Positions 26,714 to 34,768 of a stretch of 64,000 bases of DNA are shown piece after piece. The stretch is taken from positions 62,001 through 126,000 of the forward strand of contig JAIUNW010000006.1 of assembly GCA_020161535.1 (NCBI GenBank), written 5' to 3'. The stretch is from Bacteroidota bacterium. Its GTDB lineage: Bacteria; Bacteroidota; Bacteroidia; Chitinophagales; Chitinophagaceae. A program made the position numbers and the translations under genes. Under the pieces are notes generated by a model that worked only from the letters and a program-made list of their open reading frames with translations, was not told the origin of the DNA and did not search any database. Position 1 is the stretch's first letter; each line of letters begins with the position of its first letter.

Positions 26714-29057
26714 TAAACTATCCGCCAATCCTTTGTTAAAGACGATGAATAGAAATTGGTTTGCGGGTGGCAGGGGCTGGTGGCGAGCGCTCGGTATTGT
26801 CGGGATCGGCTGGGCCTTCTTTTTCCTTTTGTTGTGGCTGCTGCCATTGCCGGCAGAAAAAGGCTGGTCAACCATTGTAACCGACGAACAGGGAACGGTT
26901 ATTCATGCCTATCTAAGTGCCGATGATAAATGGCGGATGAAAACCGAACTGGATGAGATCTCGCCCCTGCTTCAACAGGCGATCATTGAGAAAGAAGACA
27001 AATGGTTTTACCATCACCCGGGCGTGAATCCGCTGGCCATGGCGCGGGCTTTTTTCAGGAATGTATTTACAGGTCGGCGAACATCGGGTGCCAGTACCAT
27101 TACGATGCAAGTGGCGCGCTCACTGCAACCGGGGCGACGAAGCTATTCGCGAAAAATACTGGAAGTGTTTCGCGCTTTTCAGTTGGAGCTGCGCTATTCA
27201 AAGAAAGAGATTTTACAGATGTACCTAAACCATGTTCCCTATGGCGGAAATATTGAAGGGGTGAAATCAGCGGCGGTATTGTATTTCCAGAAAAACCCCT
27301 GGCATTTGTCGCTGGCTGAAGTAATGGCACTATCGGTGATCCCTAACCGCCCAAATTCGTTGGTGATGGGTCGCGACAATGAAAGGATTGTCGGGGAAAG
27401 AAATCGCTGGTTACAATATTTCCGCGAACAGCGAATTTTTGCAGAAGCTGATATCAAAGATGCCATGGATGAGCCGCTGGCCGCGTTTCGACATGCGGCG
27501 CCACAGGAACTTCCCCATTTGTCGTATCAACTGAAAAAAAGCGGGCAGCCAATTATTCATACCTGGATCAGTCGCAATACACAGTTCAAAGTGGAAAAGC
27601 TATTGGGTGATTATGTGCGCGGCTTGCAGTTTCAGCATATTCACCAGGCGGCGGCCATTGTGATTGACAATAGAACAAATCGGGTGATTTCATATGTGGG
27701 TTCGGCTGATTTTAAAGACAGTGTTGACGGCGGACAAGTAAACGGTGCGGCAGGCATCCGCCAACCAGGCTCTACCTTAAAACCCTTGTTGTATGGCATG
27801 TGTATCGACAAGGGATTGCTGACAGCAAAGGCCGTCATCACCGATGCGGCGGTTAATTATGCAGGCTATGCACCTGAGAATTATGACAAAAAATTCAACG
27901 GTTATGTGACCATGGAATATGCATTGTCGCATTCCTTGAATATTCCTGCCGTGAAGAGTTTGCGAATGTTGGGAAAAGATGCTTTCATCCAGGAATTGTC
28001 TTCGTTGCATTTTCGGCAGGTGCAGAATGACCAGAAAAAACTGGGACTGTCGATGATACTCGGCGGTTGTGGTACTACGTTAGAAGAACTAACGGCGCTG
28101 TTTGCGGGCTTTGCACAAGAGGGGCGTTACCAATGGCCTGCTTACACGCAGGCCGACAGCCTCTTGCCTTCGCGACGAATGATTTCAACAGGCGCCAGCT
28201 TTATGCTGAATGATATTCTCAGTAAAGTGAACCGGCCTGATTTTCCACTGAACTGGGCAGCCACCGAAAAGATGCCGCGCATCGCCTGGAAAACAGGCAC
28301 CTCGTATGGCCGGCGCGATGCCTGGAGCATTGGGTATAACAAGCATTATACTATTGGTGTGTGGACGGGTAATTTCTCGGGCGTGGGCGTTGAATCATTA
28401 AGTGGGGCTGAAGTGGCAACGCCACTGCTGTTTCGGTTGTTCAATACCATCGACTACGACAATGAGAAAGAATGGTTCCAGCAACCAGCCGACGTAGCGG
28501 TACGCGCAGTGTGCCCGGTAACGGGTTTGTTGCCAGGGGAACATTGTGCGGAAACCGTGAGCGATTATTTTATTCCGCTGGTTTCAGGAACGCAGGTTTG
28601 TCACCACCTGGAAGAGATTGCGGTGAGTGCCGATGAATCGATATCGTATTGCAATAGTTGCCGACCAACAACTGGTTACAAAAAACTATTGTACCAACTA
28701 TATGATGCCGATATGCAAGCCTGGATGACCGAACGACACATGCTGTATCGAAAAGTGCCGCCACACAATCCTGCGTGCGAAACCATTTTTAAAGATGCGG
28801 CCCCACAGATTAAGAGTCCGCAGGCCGATGCCGAATACCTGATCGAGAAAAAGAACCCCGAACCATTGCAACTTGTTTGCCAGGCCGGCAGCGATGTGTC
28901 AAAAGTGTACTGGTATATCAACAACAAATTTTACAAAGCGGCTGAATTGGGGCAGAAGGTTTTCTTCACGCCGCAAGAGGGGCCGGTAAAAATTTCTTGC
29001 ACCGACGACAAAGGAAGAAACAAAGATGTGTGGATTCGCGTGAAGTATATGGATTAA
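26694..29057 (+). CDS. pbpC: Penicillin-binding protein 1C (bifunctional transglycosylase/transpeptidase)
   Basis: 787 residues from the ATG at 26694; ATG 26745 is the alternative. One membrane anchor (about 35-58), a GT51 transglycosylase domain with the catalytic-Glu motif IEKEDKWFYHHPGVN, the GASTITMQVAR segment and YLNHVPYGGN, then a transpeptidase domain with the SxxK motif GSTLKPLL, an SLN motif (SHSLNIPA) and KTGTS, and the PBP1C-specific C-terminal domain with several Cys (CPVTG, HCAET, CNSC). It polymerises peptidoglycan in the periplasm. The linkage to alpha-2-macroglobulin is conserved in many bacteria. Confidence 0.94.
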   Translation: MDERSQNKLSANPLLKTMNRNWFAGGRGWWRALGIVGIGWAFFFLLLWLLPLPAEKGWSTIVTDEQGTVIHAYLSADDKWRMKTELDEISPLLQQAIIEKEDKWFYHHPGVNPLAMARAFFRNVFTGRRTSGASTITMQVARSLQPGRRSYSRKILEVFRAFQLELRYSKKEILQMYLNHVPYGGNIEGVKSAAVLYFQKNPWHLSLAEVMALSVIPNRPNSLVMGRDNERIVGERNRWLQYFREQRIFAEADIKDAMDEPLAAFRHAAPQELPHLSYQLKKSGQPIIHTWISRNTQFKVEKLLGDYVRGLQFQHIHQAAAIVIDNRTNRVISYVGSADFKDSVDGGQVNGAAGIRQPGSTLKPLLYGMCIDKGLLTAKAVITDAAVNYAGYAPENYDKKFNGYVTMEYALSHSLNIPAVKSLRMLGKDAFIQELSSLHFRQVQNDQKKLGLSMILGGCGTTLEELTALFAGFAQEGRYQWPAYTQADSLLPSRRMISTGASFMLNDILSKVNRPDFPLNWAATEKMPRIAWKTGTSYGRRDAWSIGYNKHYTIGVWTGNFSGVGVESLSGAEVATPLLFRLFNTIDYDNEKEWFQQPADVAVRAVCPVTGLLPGEHCAETVSDYFIPLVSGTQVCHHLEEIAVSADESISYCNSCRPTTGYKKLLYQLYDADMQAWMTERHMLYRKVPPHNPACETIFKDAAPQIKSPQADAEYLIEKKNPEPLQLVCQAGSDVSKVYWYINNKFYKAAELGQKVFFTPQEGPVKISCTDDKGRNKDVWIRVKYMD

Positions 29058-29728
29058 CCTTCGTCGTCAGAAGTAAAATACCAGTTCACGTCGAGCGCCA
29101 GCAACCTGTCAAATGCATCCCGGTTACAACTACCCACTAGTATGCCGGTGCTATTGCCCTGCTCATCTACGGGTATGCAAATCACGTCTTTAAAATCGTT
29201 GCTGAAAACGCGTTGTGGCATGAGGCTGCTGGAATGAACTTCTTTCCAGTTGGCTTCAATATTGGCAATTGTTTGCGGCAACAGCGGCTCAAAGCTATTC
29301 GCGTTGTGTGTCAAACCACCCAACACGCCATTGCTGATCGACATCAACAATAAAAATGTTTCCAAGTCTTCTGCATCGAGCAGCCATTCGCCATCGGGCG
29401 CAGATGGCGAATAATTGCCGTACACCGGCGGGTTGTCTAACGAAAGATCAGTTGCTTTAATGCCCCAGTAGGCCACCACCTGGTTCTCTTCGTAAAAAAC
29501 CAGGTAATCGTCGGCGCTGAAGCCAACCTGCTGCGCCGGGTCTATCAACCGGTTGTGCGATGCATTCATTTCGGGACAGCGGCCAAGCGACCGGTAAAAT
29601 GTTTTTAATACCGCTGGTAAGCGAAGCTCCAGTCGGTTTTCCAATGCAAAGATCGCTTCTTCTGAAAAGCCGAGATTGGCGTTGGCAGGAAGCGCAAATA
29701 ATGTACTGAGTTGGTCGATATAATTCAC
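29054..29728 (-). CDS. SMI1/KNR4 (SUKH) family protein
   Basis: 224 residues. The N-terminal two thirds fit the SUKH fold: ENRLELRLPAVLKTFYRSLG (about 30-49), DYLVFYEENQVVAYWGI (about 74-90) and the VYGNYSPSAPDGEWLLDAEDLETFL stretch (given here in parts). SUKH proteins are common immunity proteins against contact-dependent and polymorphic toxins, but many stand-alone ones have other roles. The start codon is GTG. It converges on pbpC with a 4-base overlap. No toxin gene is next to it. Confidence 0.8.
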   Translation of the reverse strand: MNYIDQLSTLFALPANANLGFSEEAIFALENRLELRLPAVLKTFYRSLGRCPEMNASHNRLIDPAQQVGFSADDYLVFYEENQVVAYWGIKATDLSLDNPPVYGNYSPSAPDGEWLLDAEDLETFLLLMSISNGVLGGLTHNANSFEPLLPQTIANIEANWKEVHSSSLMPQRVFSNDFKDVICIPVDEQGNSTGILVGSCNRDAFDRLLALDVNWYFTSDDEG

Positions 29729-29733
29729 GGTGA

Positions 29734-29741
29734 TAAAGCTA
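29734..29741 (-). promoter_or_regulatory. -7 box of the SUKH gene
   Basis: Minus strand TAGCTTTA (one mismatch), 5 bases before the GTG at 29728. A TTTT lies about 20 bases upstream of it. Leaderless geometry supports the GTG start. Confidence 0.4.
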
Positions 29742-29792
29742 AAATAAAACCGGCGCCTTGTAAAATCATTTACGAGATCGGGAAAACTTCAC

Positions 29793-29800
29793 TAATTTTT
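29793..29800 (+). promoter_or_regulatory. -7 box of the amidohydrolase gene
   Basis: TAATTTTT (one mismatch from TAnnTTTG), then CTGC and the ATG at 29805. Same 4-base spacing as at 10521 and 11053. Confidence 0.4.
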
Positions 29801-29804
29801 CTGC

Positions 29805-31064
29805 ATGCGAATTTTATTGTTGATAGGCCTGGTGCTGTGCAGCATCTGCACGCGGGCGCAGACAGCCGATACGATTTACCTGCTCACAGCCGATCGTGTT
29901 TTTGATGGTGAAGCCATGCACAACCAATGGGCGGTGTTGATAAAAGCGGATAAGATCGTCGCGGTAGGTGAGAAGAAAAGCCTGGACATTCCCGCCAATG
30001 CGAAACGACTCGATTTTCCGGGCTGTACTATTTTACCCGGATTGATTGAAGGACATGCACATTTATTGTTGTATCCCTATAACAGAAAGTCGTGGGACGA
30101 TCAGGTGTTGAAAGAGTCAGATGCGCTGCGCGTATTGCGTGGTGCCAAACAAGCGGAAGCAACACTGAAAGCGGGCTTCACTACCGTTAGAGACCTTGGT
30201 TCAGAAGGCGCTGGTTATGCAGATGTTGCCCTGCGACAAGCGATTGACTCGGGCTGGTATGCCGGCCCGCGGTTACAAGTTGCCGGCCGCGCCATTGTAG
30301 CAACCGGCAGTTATGGCCCCAAGGGCTATGACAACGATAGTAAAATTATGTTGGGAGCCGAAGAGGCCGATGGTAATGATGCGGTGCGAGTAGTTCGGTC
30401 GCAAATCGGACAAGGCATCGACTGGGTGAAGATCTATGCCGATTATCATTGGGGGCCGAACCGCCAAAGTCTGCCAACATTTTTGTTGGAGGAAATGAAA
30501 GCAATGGTAGCCGCGGCAAAATCGGCGGGCAGGCCGGTGGCTGCACATGCTGGTACAGCCGAAGGCGTTAAGCGGGCCGTACTCGCGGGCGTTGAAACGA
30601 TTGAACACGGCGATGAGTTGGATGACGAAGACATTGCATTGATGAAAGAATACAAAGTCACTTATTTCCCGACTTTGGCAGCATCAGAATCGATCAGGCA
30701 ATACCGTGGCTGGCGAAAAGGAACAGACCCCGAGCCGGTCGATATCACGGCTAAGAAAATTTCTTTTCGCAAAGCCTTAAACGCTGGTATTAAGATCGGT
30801 ATGGGGGGTGATGTAGGCGTATTTGCCCACGGCAACAATGTATTGGAAATGGAATTGATGCAGGAGTATGGCATGCCTGCTGTAGAGGTGTTGCGATCAG
30901 CTACGGCGGTGAATGCAGCAGCGCTTCACCTGGAAAATACAACCGGCAAATTGCAAAAAGGACTACAGGCCGATGTGCTGGTGGTGATGGGTGATCCTTC
31001 CAAACAGGTAAGTGATTGTAGAAAAGTTAAGCTCGTCGTCAAAGGCGGTCGTATCGTACCATGA
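29805..31064 (+). CDS. Secreted amidohydrolase (imidazolonepropionase-like)
   Basis: 419 residues with a signal peptide (about 1-19, ending TRAQ). The amidohydrolase barrel carries metal ligands in GLIEGHAHLLL, the lysine to be carbamylated in WVKIYADY, His in VAAHAGT, His in ETIEHGDEL and Asp in GMGGDVG. Similar secreted enzymes are annotated as Xaa-Pro dipeptidase or imidazolonepropionase-related; real substrates are often acyl-amino acids or dipeptides. Which one applies cannot be read from the sequence. It is divergent from the SUKH gene and is followed by two convergent genes. Confidence 0.9.
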   Translation: MRILLLIGLVLCSICTRAQTADTIYLLTADRVFDGEAMHNQWAVLIKADKIVAVGEKKSLDIPANAKRLDFPGCTILPGLIEGHAHLLLYPYNRKSWDDQVLKESDALRVLRGAKQAEATLKAGFTTVRDLGSEGAGYADVALRQAIDSGWYAGPRLQVAGRAIVATGSYGPKGYDNDSKIMLGAEEADGNDAVRVVRSQIGQGIDWVKIYADYHWGPNRQSLPTFLLEEMKAMVAAAKSAGRPVAAHAGTAEGVKRAVLAGVETIEHGDELDDEDIALMKEYKVTYFPTLAASESIRQYRGWRKGTDPEPVDITAKKISFRKALNAGIKIGMGGDVGVFAHGNNVLEMELMQEYGMPAVEVLRSATAVNAAALHLENTTGKLQKGLQADVLVVMGDPSKQVSDCRKVKLVVKGGRIVP

Positions 31065-31089
31065 TGTAGAAACGATAGAAGCACTGGGC

Positions 31090-31506
31090 TTAGATTTCTT
31101 TTACCATCGCCAACAGCTTGTTCAAGCCGTTGCTGATATCCGCCTGTTTTTGCTGGTTATTTTGTTTCGAATAAAAGATAAAATCATGCGTGGCATCCCA
31201 TGCCTGCACGGCTTCAATGGTATCGACCCAAATGGTTTTGTGTTTGCCTAACCAGCCATTGATAACCGTGCCAACCACTTCATTCAACGAAGCCAACAGC
31301 GCACCATCCTCATCGTCTTTGCAGGCAGGGTTGGCCGCATTGAAATAACGGTAGCGTAGTTGGCCCAGGTAGAAGAGAAATGCTGCCTCGGGAAATTTTT
31401 CCTGTTTACAATACTCGGCACTGCTGATATAAAAAGCGCTGGGATGCTGTTCTTCCAGGAGGGCTGCTTGTTGTAACAAGCTATCGGGTAGTTGGTTGTT
31501 TTCCAT
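31090..31506 (-). CDS. Hypothetical protein paired with DUF6882
   Basis: 138 residues, no signal peptide, mostly helical. The N-terminal part (ISSAEYCKQEKFPEAAFLFYLGQLRYRYFN in substance, about 27-56) looks like one helical-hairpin repeat with aromatic residues. I do not recognise a named family. It overlaps the preceding DUF6882 gene by one base (TAATG), so the two are translated as a unit. Pairing with DUF6882 near a SUKH protein suggests an immunity-type or toxin-response cassette, as inference. Confidence 0.7.
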   Translation of the reverse strand: MENNQLPDSLLQQAALLEEQHPSAFYISSAEYCKQEKFPEAAFLFYLGQLRYRYFNAANPACKDDEDGALLASLNEVVGTVINGWLGKHKTIWVDTIEAVQAWDATHDFIFYSKQNNQQKQADISNGLNKLLAMVKEI

Positions 31507-32186
31507 TAGCCGTTGAGATGTGTTAATCGACCAAGTTCGTCGAATGTTGCCACCAAAAGGTCGGTTCCATTGGAAGCGAAGAGTTGATTGCCGTTGTCGA
31601 CCAGCGTGTAGCCTTTCAAAATGGCATAAGAAGAAAAAGCATGCCGGTGGTCGAGTTCATACGTAGAAATTAACTGCGAAAAAACAGCCGGCACCCGCAG
31701 GTGGGTGTTTTTTCGATTTGTTTCTATCGCCTCACTTTTTACTGTAACCACCAGCAGACCGCTTCCATAATCGGCCAGGTAATAGGCGCTGCTATCAAAA
31801 AGACCCGAGGCGATCAGTCCCACCTGGTGTAATTCCTCTTTTGAAAAATCAAAACTTCGAGCGGTCAATAGTTCGATGCCATTTTCTTCGCCGTATTGCT
31901 TCAGGTACAATGCTTCCTGTAAAATATGATCAGGCAAATTCGATTGCTGGTTTGCCCAACTCCATAACCAGGTTTGTGGTTCGTTGGCGAAAGACCCCAG
32001 TATCTGCATCGAGCCAATCAAATTGTCGTTAAACACGATTTCGGCGCGCTGCACATCGGCATTCCATTTGCCATGGCCGATGATGTCTGAAAAATCAATT
32101 TGTTTTTCCAGTGCAATACCTCCGTAGCGTTCCAGGAGTTCGGTTTCGGTTTTGCATGGCCGGTCAAAAAGCGATTCTTGTATCAT
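31506..32186 (-). CDS. DUF6882 family protein
   Basis: 226 residues. The segment MQILGSFANEPQTWLWSWAN (about 59-78) is the hallmark of DUF6882 proteins, with the preceding ADVQRAEIVFNDN strand and the later SSAYYLADYGSGLLVVTVK. No signal peptide or membrane segment. Function of the family is unknown; it often occurs next to SUKH and other small immunity-like proteins. It is the first gene of a coupled two-gene unit. Confidence 0.75.
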   Translation of the reverse strand: MIQESLFDRPCKTETELLERYGGIALEKQIDFSDIIGHGKWNADVQRAEIVFNDNLIGSMQILGSFANEPQTWLWSWANQQSNLPDHILQEALYLKQYGEENGIELLTARSFDFSKEELHQVGLIASGLFDSSAYYLADYGSGLLVVTVKSEAIETNRKNTHLRVPAVFSQLISTYELDHRHAFSSYAILKGYTLVDNGNQLFASNGTDLLVATFDELGRLTHLNG

Positions 32187-32310
32187 AGTTGTTAAAAGGA
32201 AACGAAAAACGGTTGGTTTTATTTCAGGTACGAAATAGGGCAGAAGATGATTGTATTACTGCACCTTGCCCAATGTAACATTTGTTACCGACCAGGCCAC
32301 GAACGAGCAA

Positions 32311-32318
32311 TAGGTTTG
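32311..32318 (+). promoter_or_regulatory. Possible -7 box of the efflux operon
   Basis: TAGGTTTG, a perfect TAnnTTTG, 15 bases before the ATG at 32334. The nearest TTTG (32281-32284) is 26 bases upstream, longer than usual, so confidence is limited. Confidence 0.35.
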
Positions 32319-32333
32319 CGCAAAATTGTTTGC

Positions 32334-33665
32334 ATGCACCGATTTGCTCCACTTGTTCTATACGGCCTTGCCATTTGGTTGATCAGCAAACCGACAACCG
32401 GCTTTGCGCAAGACAGTTCATCTCTGCTCACCCTCGAACAGGCGGTGGCTGCGGCTATCACCAATAACCAGTCGGTACAGTTAAGTATGATCGACCAGGA
32501 TATTGCCGCGGCCAATTACCGGCAAACCAATGCGATGTTTCTGCCGCAACTGAATTTTTCTTATTCAGCCATGCGCACCAATAACCCCTTGAATGCATTT
32601 GGTTTTAAACTGCAACAACAAGCCATCACGGCTGCCGATTTCAATCCCGCCACCCTAAACAACCCATCGGGCACTAGTAATATCAATACCAAGCTGGAAT
32701 TGCAGCAACCCCTGGTGAACCTTGATGTGCTTTACCAACGCAAGGCGGCCGCTATCCAGCAACAGATCTACGGACAACAACTAAAAAGAACAAAAGAATA
32801 TATCCGCTTTGAAACCACTCAGGCGTATTTGCAATTACAACTTGCCTATGACGCAGTGAAAGTGATGGAGGATGCCTTGCAAACGGCCAAAGCTGTGCAA
32901 AAGTTTACCGATGATCGCTTTCAGCAGGGTTTTTTGCAACAATCAGATTTGCTGAATGTGCAGGTACAGGTAGCGGGGGTTGAATCGAATCTCGCAAAAG
33001 CCCGGAGTTCCATCAGCAATGCGGCAGATTACCTGTCGCTGCTGATGGGTTTACCCGTCGGAAAAACATACCGCCTGGCGGCTACCCCATCGGAAGATAT
33101 CTTGCTTACCGGCAGCGATACCAGCCGCGTATCTGCACAACGTGCCGATCTTCGCGCCATGTCTTTAGCGTTGGATGCAAAAAGCCAATCGATCGAAGCC
33201 ACCAAAAAAAGCCTGCTGCCGCGACTCAACGCGTTTGGCAGTTACCAATACAACGACAATAGCCTGTTTGGTTTTAAAGCCAATGCCTGGCTGGCCGGCC
33301 TGCAACTGTCGTGGGATGTTTTCAACGGCAATCGCACCCGTAATCAAATTGCCGTTCAGCAATTGGAACAGAAAAAGATGGCGGTTGATCTCTCGCTGCA
33401 AAAAGACAAGAGCGACCTCGAGTTACAGAAAACTCGTCGCGATGTAATTGATGCGCAATTTGAGATCAGCCGGCAAAAAACAGCCGTTGCACAGGCTGCC
33501 GAAGCACTCCGCATATTGCAAAACCGGTATGCCCAGGGGCTGGTGAGCACCACCGATATCACCCTGGCTACCACACAACTGGCACAGCAACAATTGGGTC
33601 TGGCGCAGGCGGTATTTCGCCAACAACTTAGCCGGGCTTATCTGCAATTTATTACTGCACAATAA
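32334..33665 (+). CDS. Outer-membrane efflux protein, TolC family
   Basis: 443 residues from the ATG at 32334 (a longer frame from 32247 lacks a proper signal). Signal peptide about 1-25 (GFAQD), then two outer-membrane-factor repeats with long coiled-coil helices: LTLEQAVAAAITNNQSVQL opens the first, a DVLYQRKAAAIQQQ helix, and the second repeat begins near LRAMSLALDAKSQSIEATK. It forms the outer-membrane exit duct. It is the first gene of a three-gene RND operon; the adaptor starts 5 bases after its stop. Confidence 0.93.
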   Translation: MHRFAPLVLYGLAIWLISKPTTGFAQDSSSLLTLEQAVAAAITNNQSVQLSMIDQDIAAANYRQTNAMFLPQLNFSYSAMRTNNPLNAFGFKLQQQAITAADFNPATLNNPSGTSNINTKLELQQPLVNLDVLYQRKAAAIQQQIYGQQLKRTKEYIRFETTQAYLQLQLAYDAVKVMEDALQTAKAVQKFTDDRFQQGFLQQSDLLNVQVQVAGVESNLAKARSSISNAADYLSLLMGLPVGKTYRLAATPSEDILLTGSDTSRVSAQRADLRAMSLALDAKSQSIEATKKSLLPRLNAFGSYQYNDNSLFGFKANAWLAGLQLSWDVFNGNRTRNQIAVQQLEQKKMAVDLSLQKDKSDLELQKTRRDVIDAQFEISRQKTAVAQAAEALRILQNRYAQGLVSTTDITLATTQLAQQQLGLAQAVFRQQLSRAYLQFITAQ

Positions 33666-33670
33666 ATAAA

Positions 33671-34768
33671 ATGATGTTCATACCTATCAATCGACTATTG
33701 CTCGTTGCAGGCATAAGCACCCTGCTACTGGCTGCCTGTAAATCTGATACGGGCAGCGAAACGGTAACCAGTAGCGAACCGCCGGTGCCGGTGAGCCTGG
33801 CAAAACCCGGCGGCGGCGGCAATGCTGATCTGCATTTCACCGGCATGATTGAATCATCACAAACTGCCAATATCAGCACGCGCGTGATGGGATTTATCAC
33901 TCGCTTGTCGGTGAAAGTAGGTGATCATGTAAACCGCGGGCAACTAATCGCCAACATCAGCGCAACCGATATCATGGCCAAACGCGCCCAAACCGATGCC
34001 ATGATCGCCGAGGCACAGGCGGCCGTGAACAACGCGCAGAAAGATTATGAACGATACCAGGCCTTGTTCAAACAGCAAAGCGCCACTGCCAAAGAATTGG
34101 AGAACATGGGTCTTCAATACGAATCGATGAAGGCCCGGCTCGATGCTGCCAAACAAATGCGCAACGAGGTAAATGCATCTCTCGCCTACACCCAATTGAC
34201 GGCGCCTTTCAGCGGTGTGGTAACACAAAAATTTGTGGATGAAGGCAGCATGGCCAACCCGGGTATGCCCATTGTGGCGATCGCACAAACTGGCACACTA
34301 CAGGTAAGCGCCGCTGTTCCTGAATCAGAAATTAGCCAGGTGAAAATGAATATGCCCGTACAGGTGCGGGTGGATGCAGTGAACAGGCAGTTCAAAGGGA
34401 ATATTGTGCAGTTGAATCCGTCTTCAATAGGAAGCGGATCGCAGTACATCATTAAAATAAATATTCCTGCAGCAGAAAAAAAAGACCTCTACGCGGGTAT
34501 GTATGCCACTGTAGCGGTTGCAACTGGTCAGCAACAGAAATCGAATGCGAATAATATTCTTGTGCCGCAATCGGCCATTGTCAACAAAGATCAACTTACC
34601 GGCTTATATACCGTTGGCGCCAATAATATTGCGCTTTTGCGTTGGGTGCGATTGGGCAAAACCCAGGGTAATGCAGTAGAAGTGATCAGTGGCTTAAGCA
34701 AAGACGAATCATTCATTGCCAGTGCAGATGGAAAATTATACAACGGCGCCCCTGTCAAAATAAAATAA
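33671..34768 (+). CDS. RND efflux periplasmic adaptor (membrane fusion protein)
   Basis: 365 residues with a lipoprotein signal (LLLAAC, Cys17), a lipoyl-like half (SARVMGF-type strand at NISTRVMGFITRLSV and DHVNRGQLIANI), a helical hairpin (about 95-165), then the second lipoyl half (AYTQLTAPFSGVVTQKFVDEG), a beta-barrel and a membrane-proximal domain. It links the inner-membrane pump to the TolC-like duct. Stop and the next start share one base (TAATG), so it is coupled to the pump gene. Confidence 0.94.
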   Translation: MMFIPINRLLLVAGISTLLLAACKSDTGSETVTSSEPPVPVSLAKPGGGGNADLHFTGMIESSQTANISTRVMGFITRLSVKVGDHVNRGQLIANISATDIMAKRAQTDAMIAEAQAAVNNAQKDYERYQALFKQQSATAKELENMGLQYESMKARLDAAKQMRNEVNASLAYTQLTAPFSGVVTQKFVDEGSMANPGMPIVAIAQTGTLQVSAAVPESEISQVKMNMPVQVRVDAVNRQFKGNIVQLNPSSIGSGSQYIIKINIPAAEKKDLYAGMYATVAVATGQQQKSNANNILVPQSAIVNKDQLTGLYTVGANNIALLRWVRLGKTQGNAVEVISGLSKDESFIASADGKLYNGAPVKIK

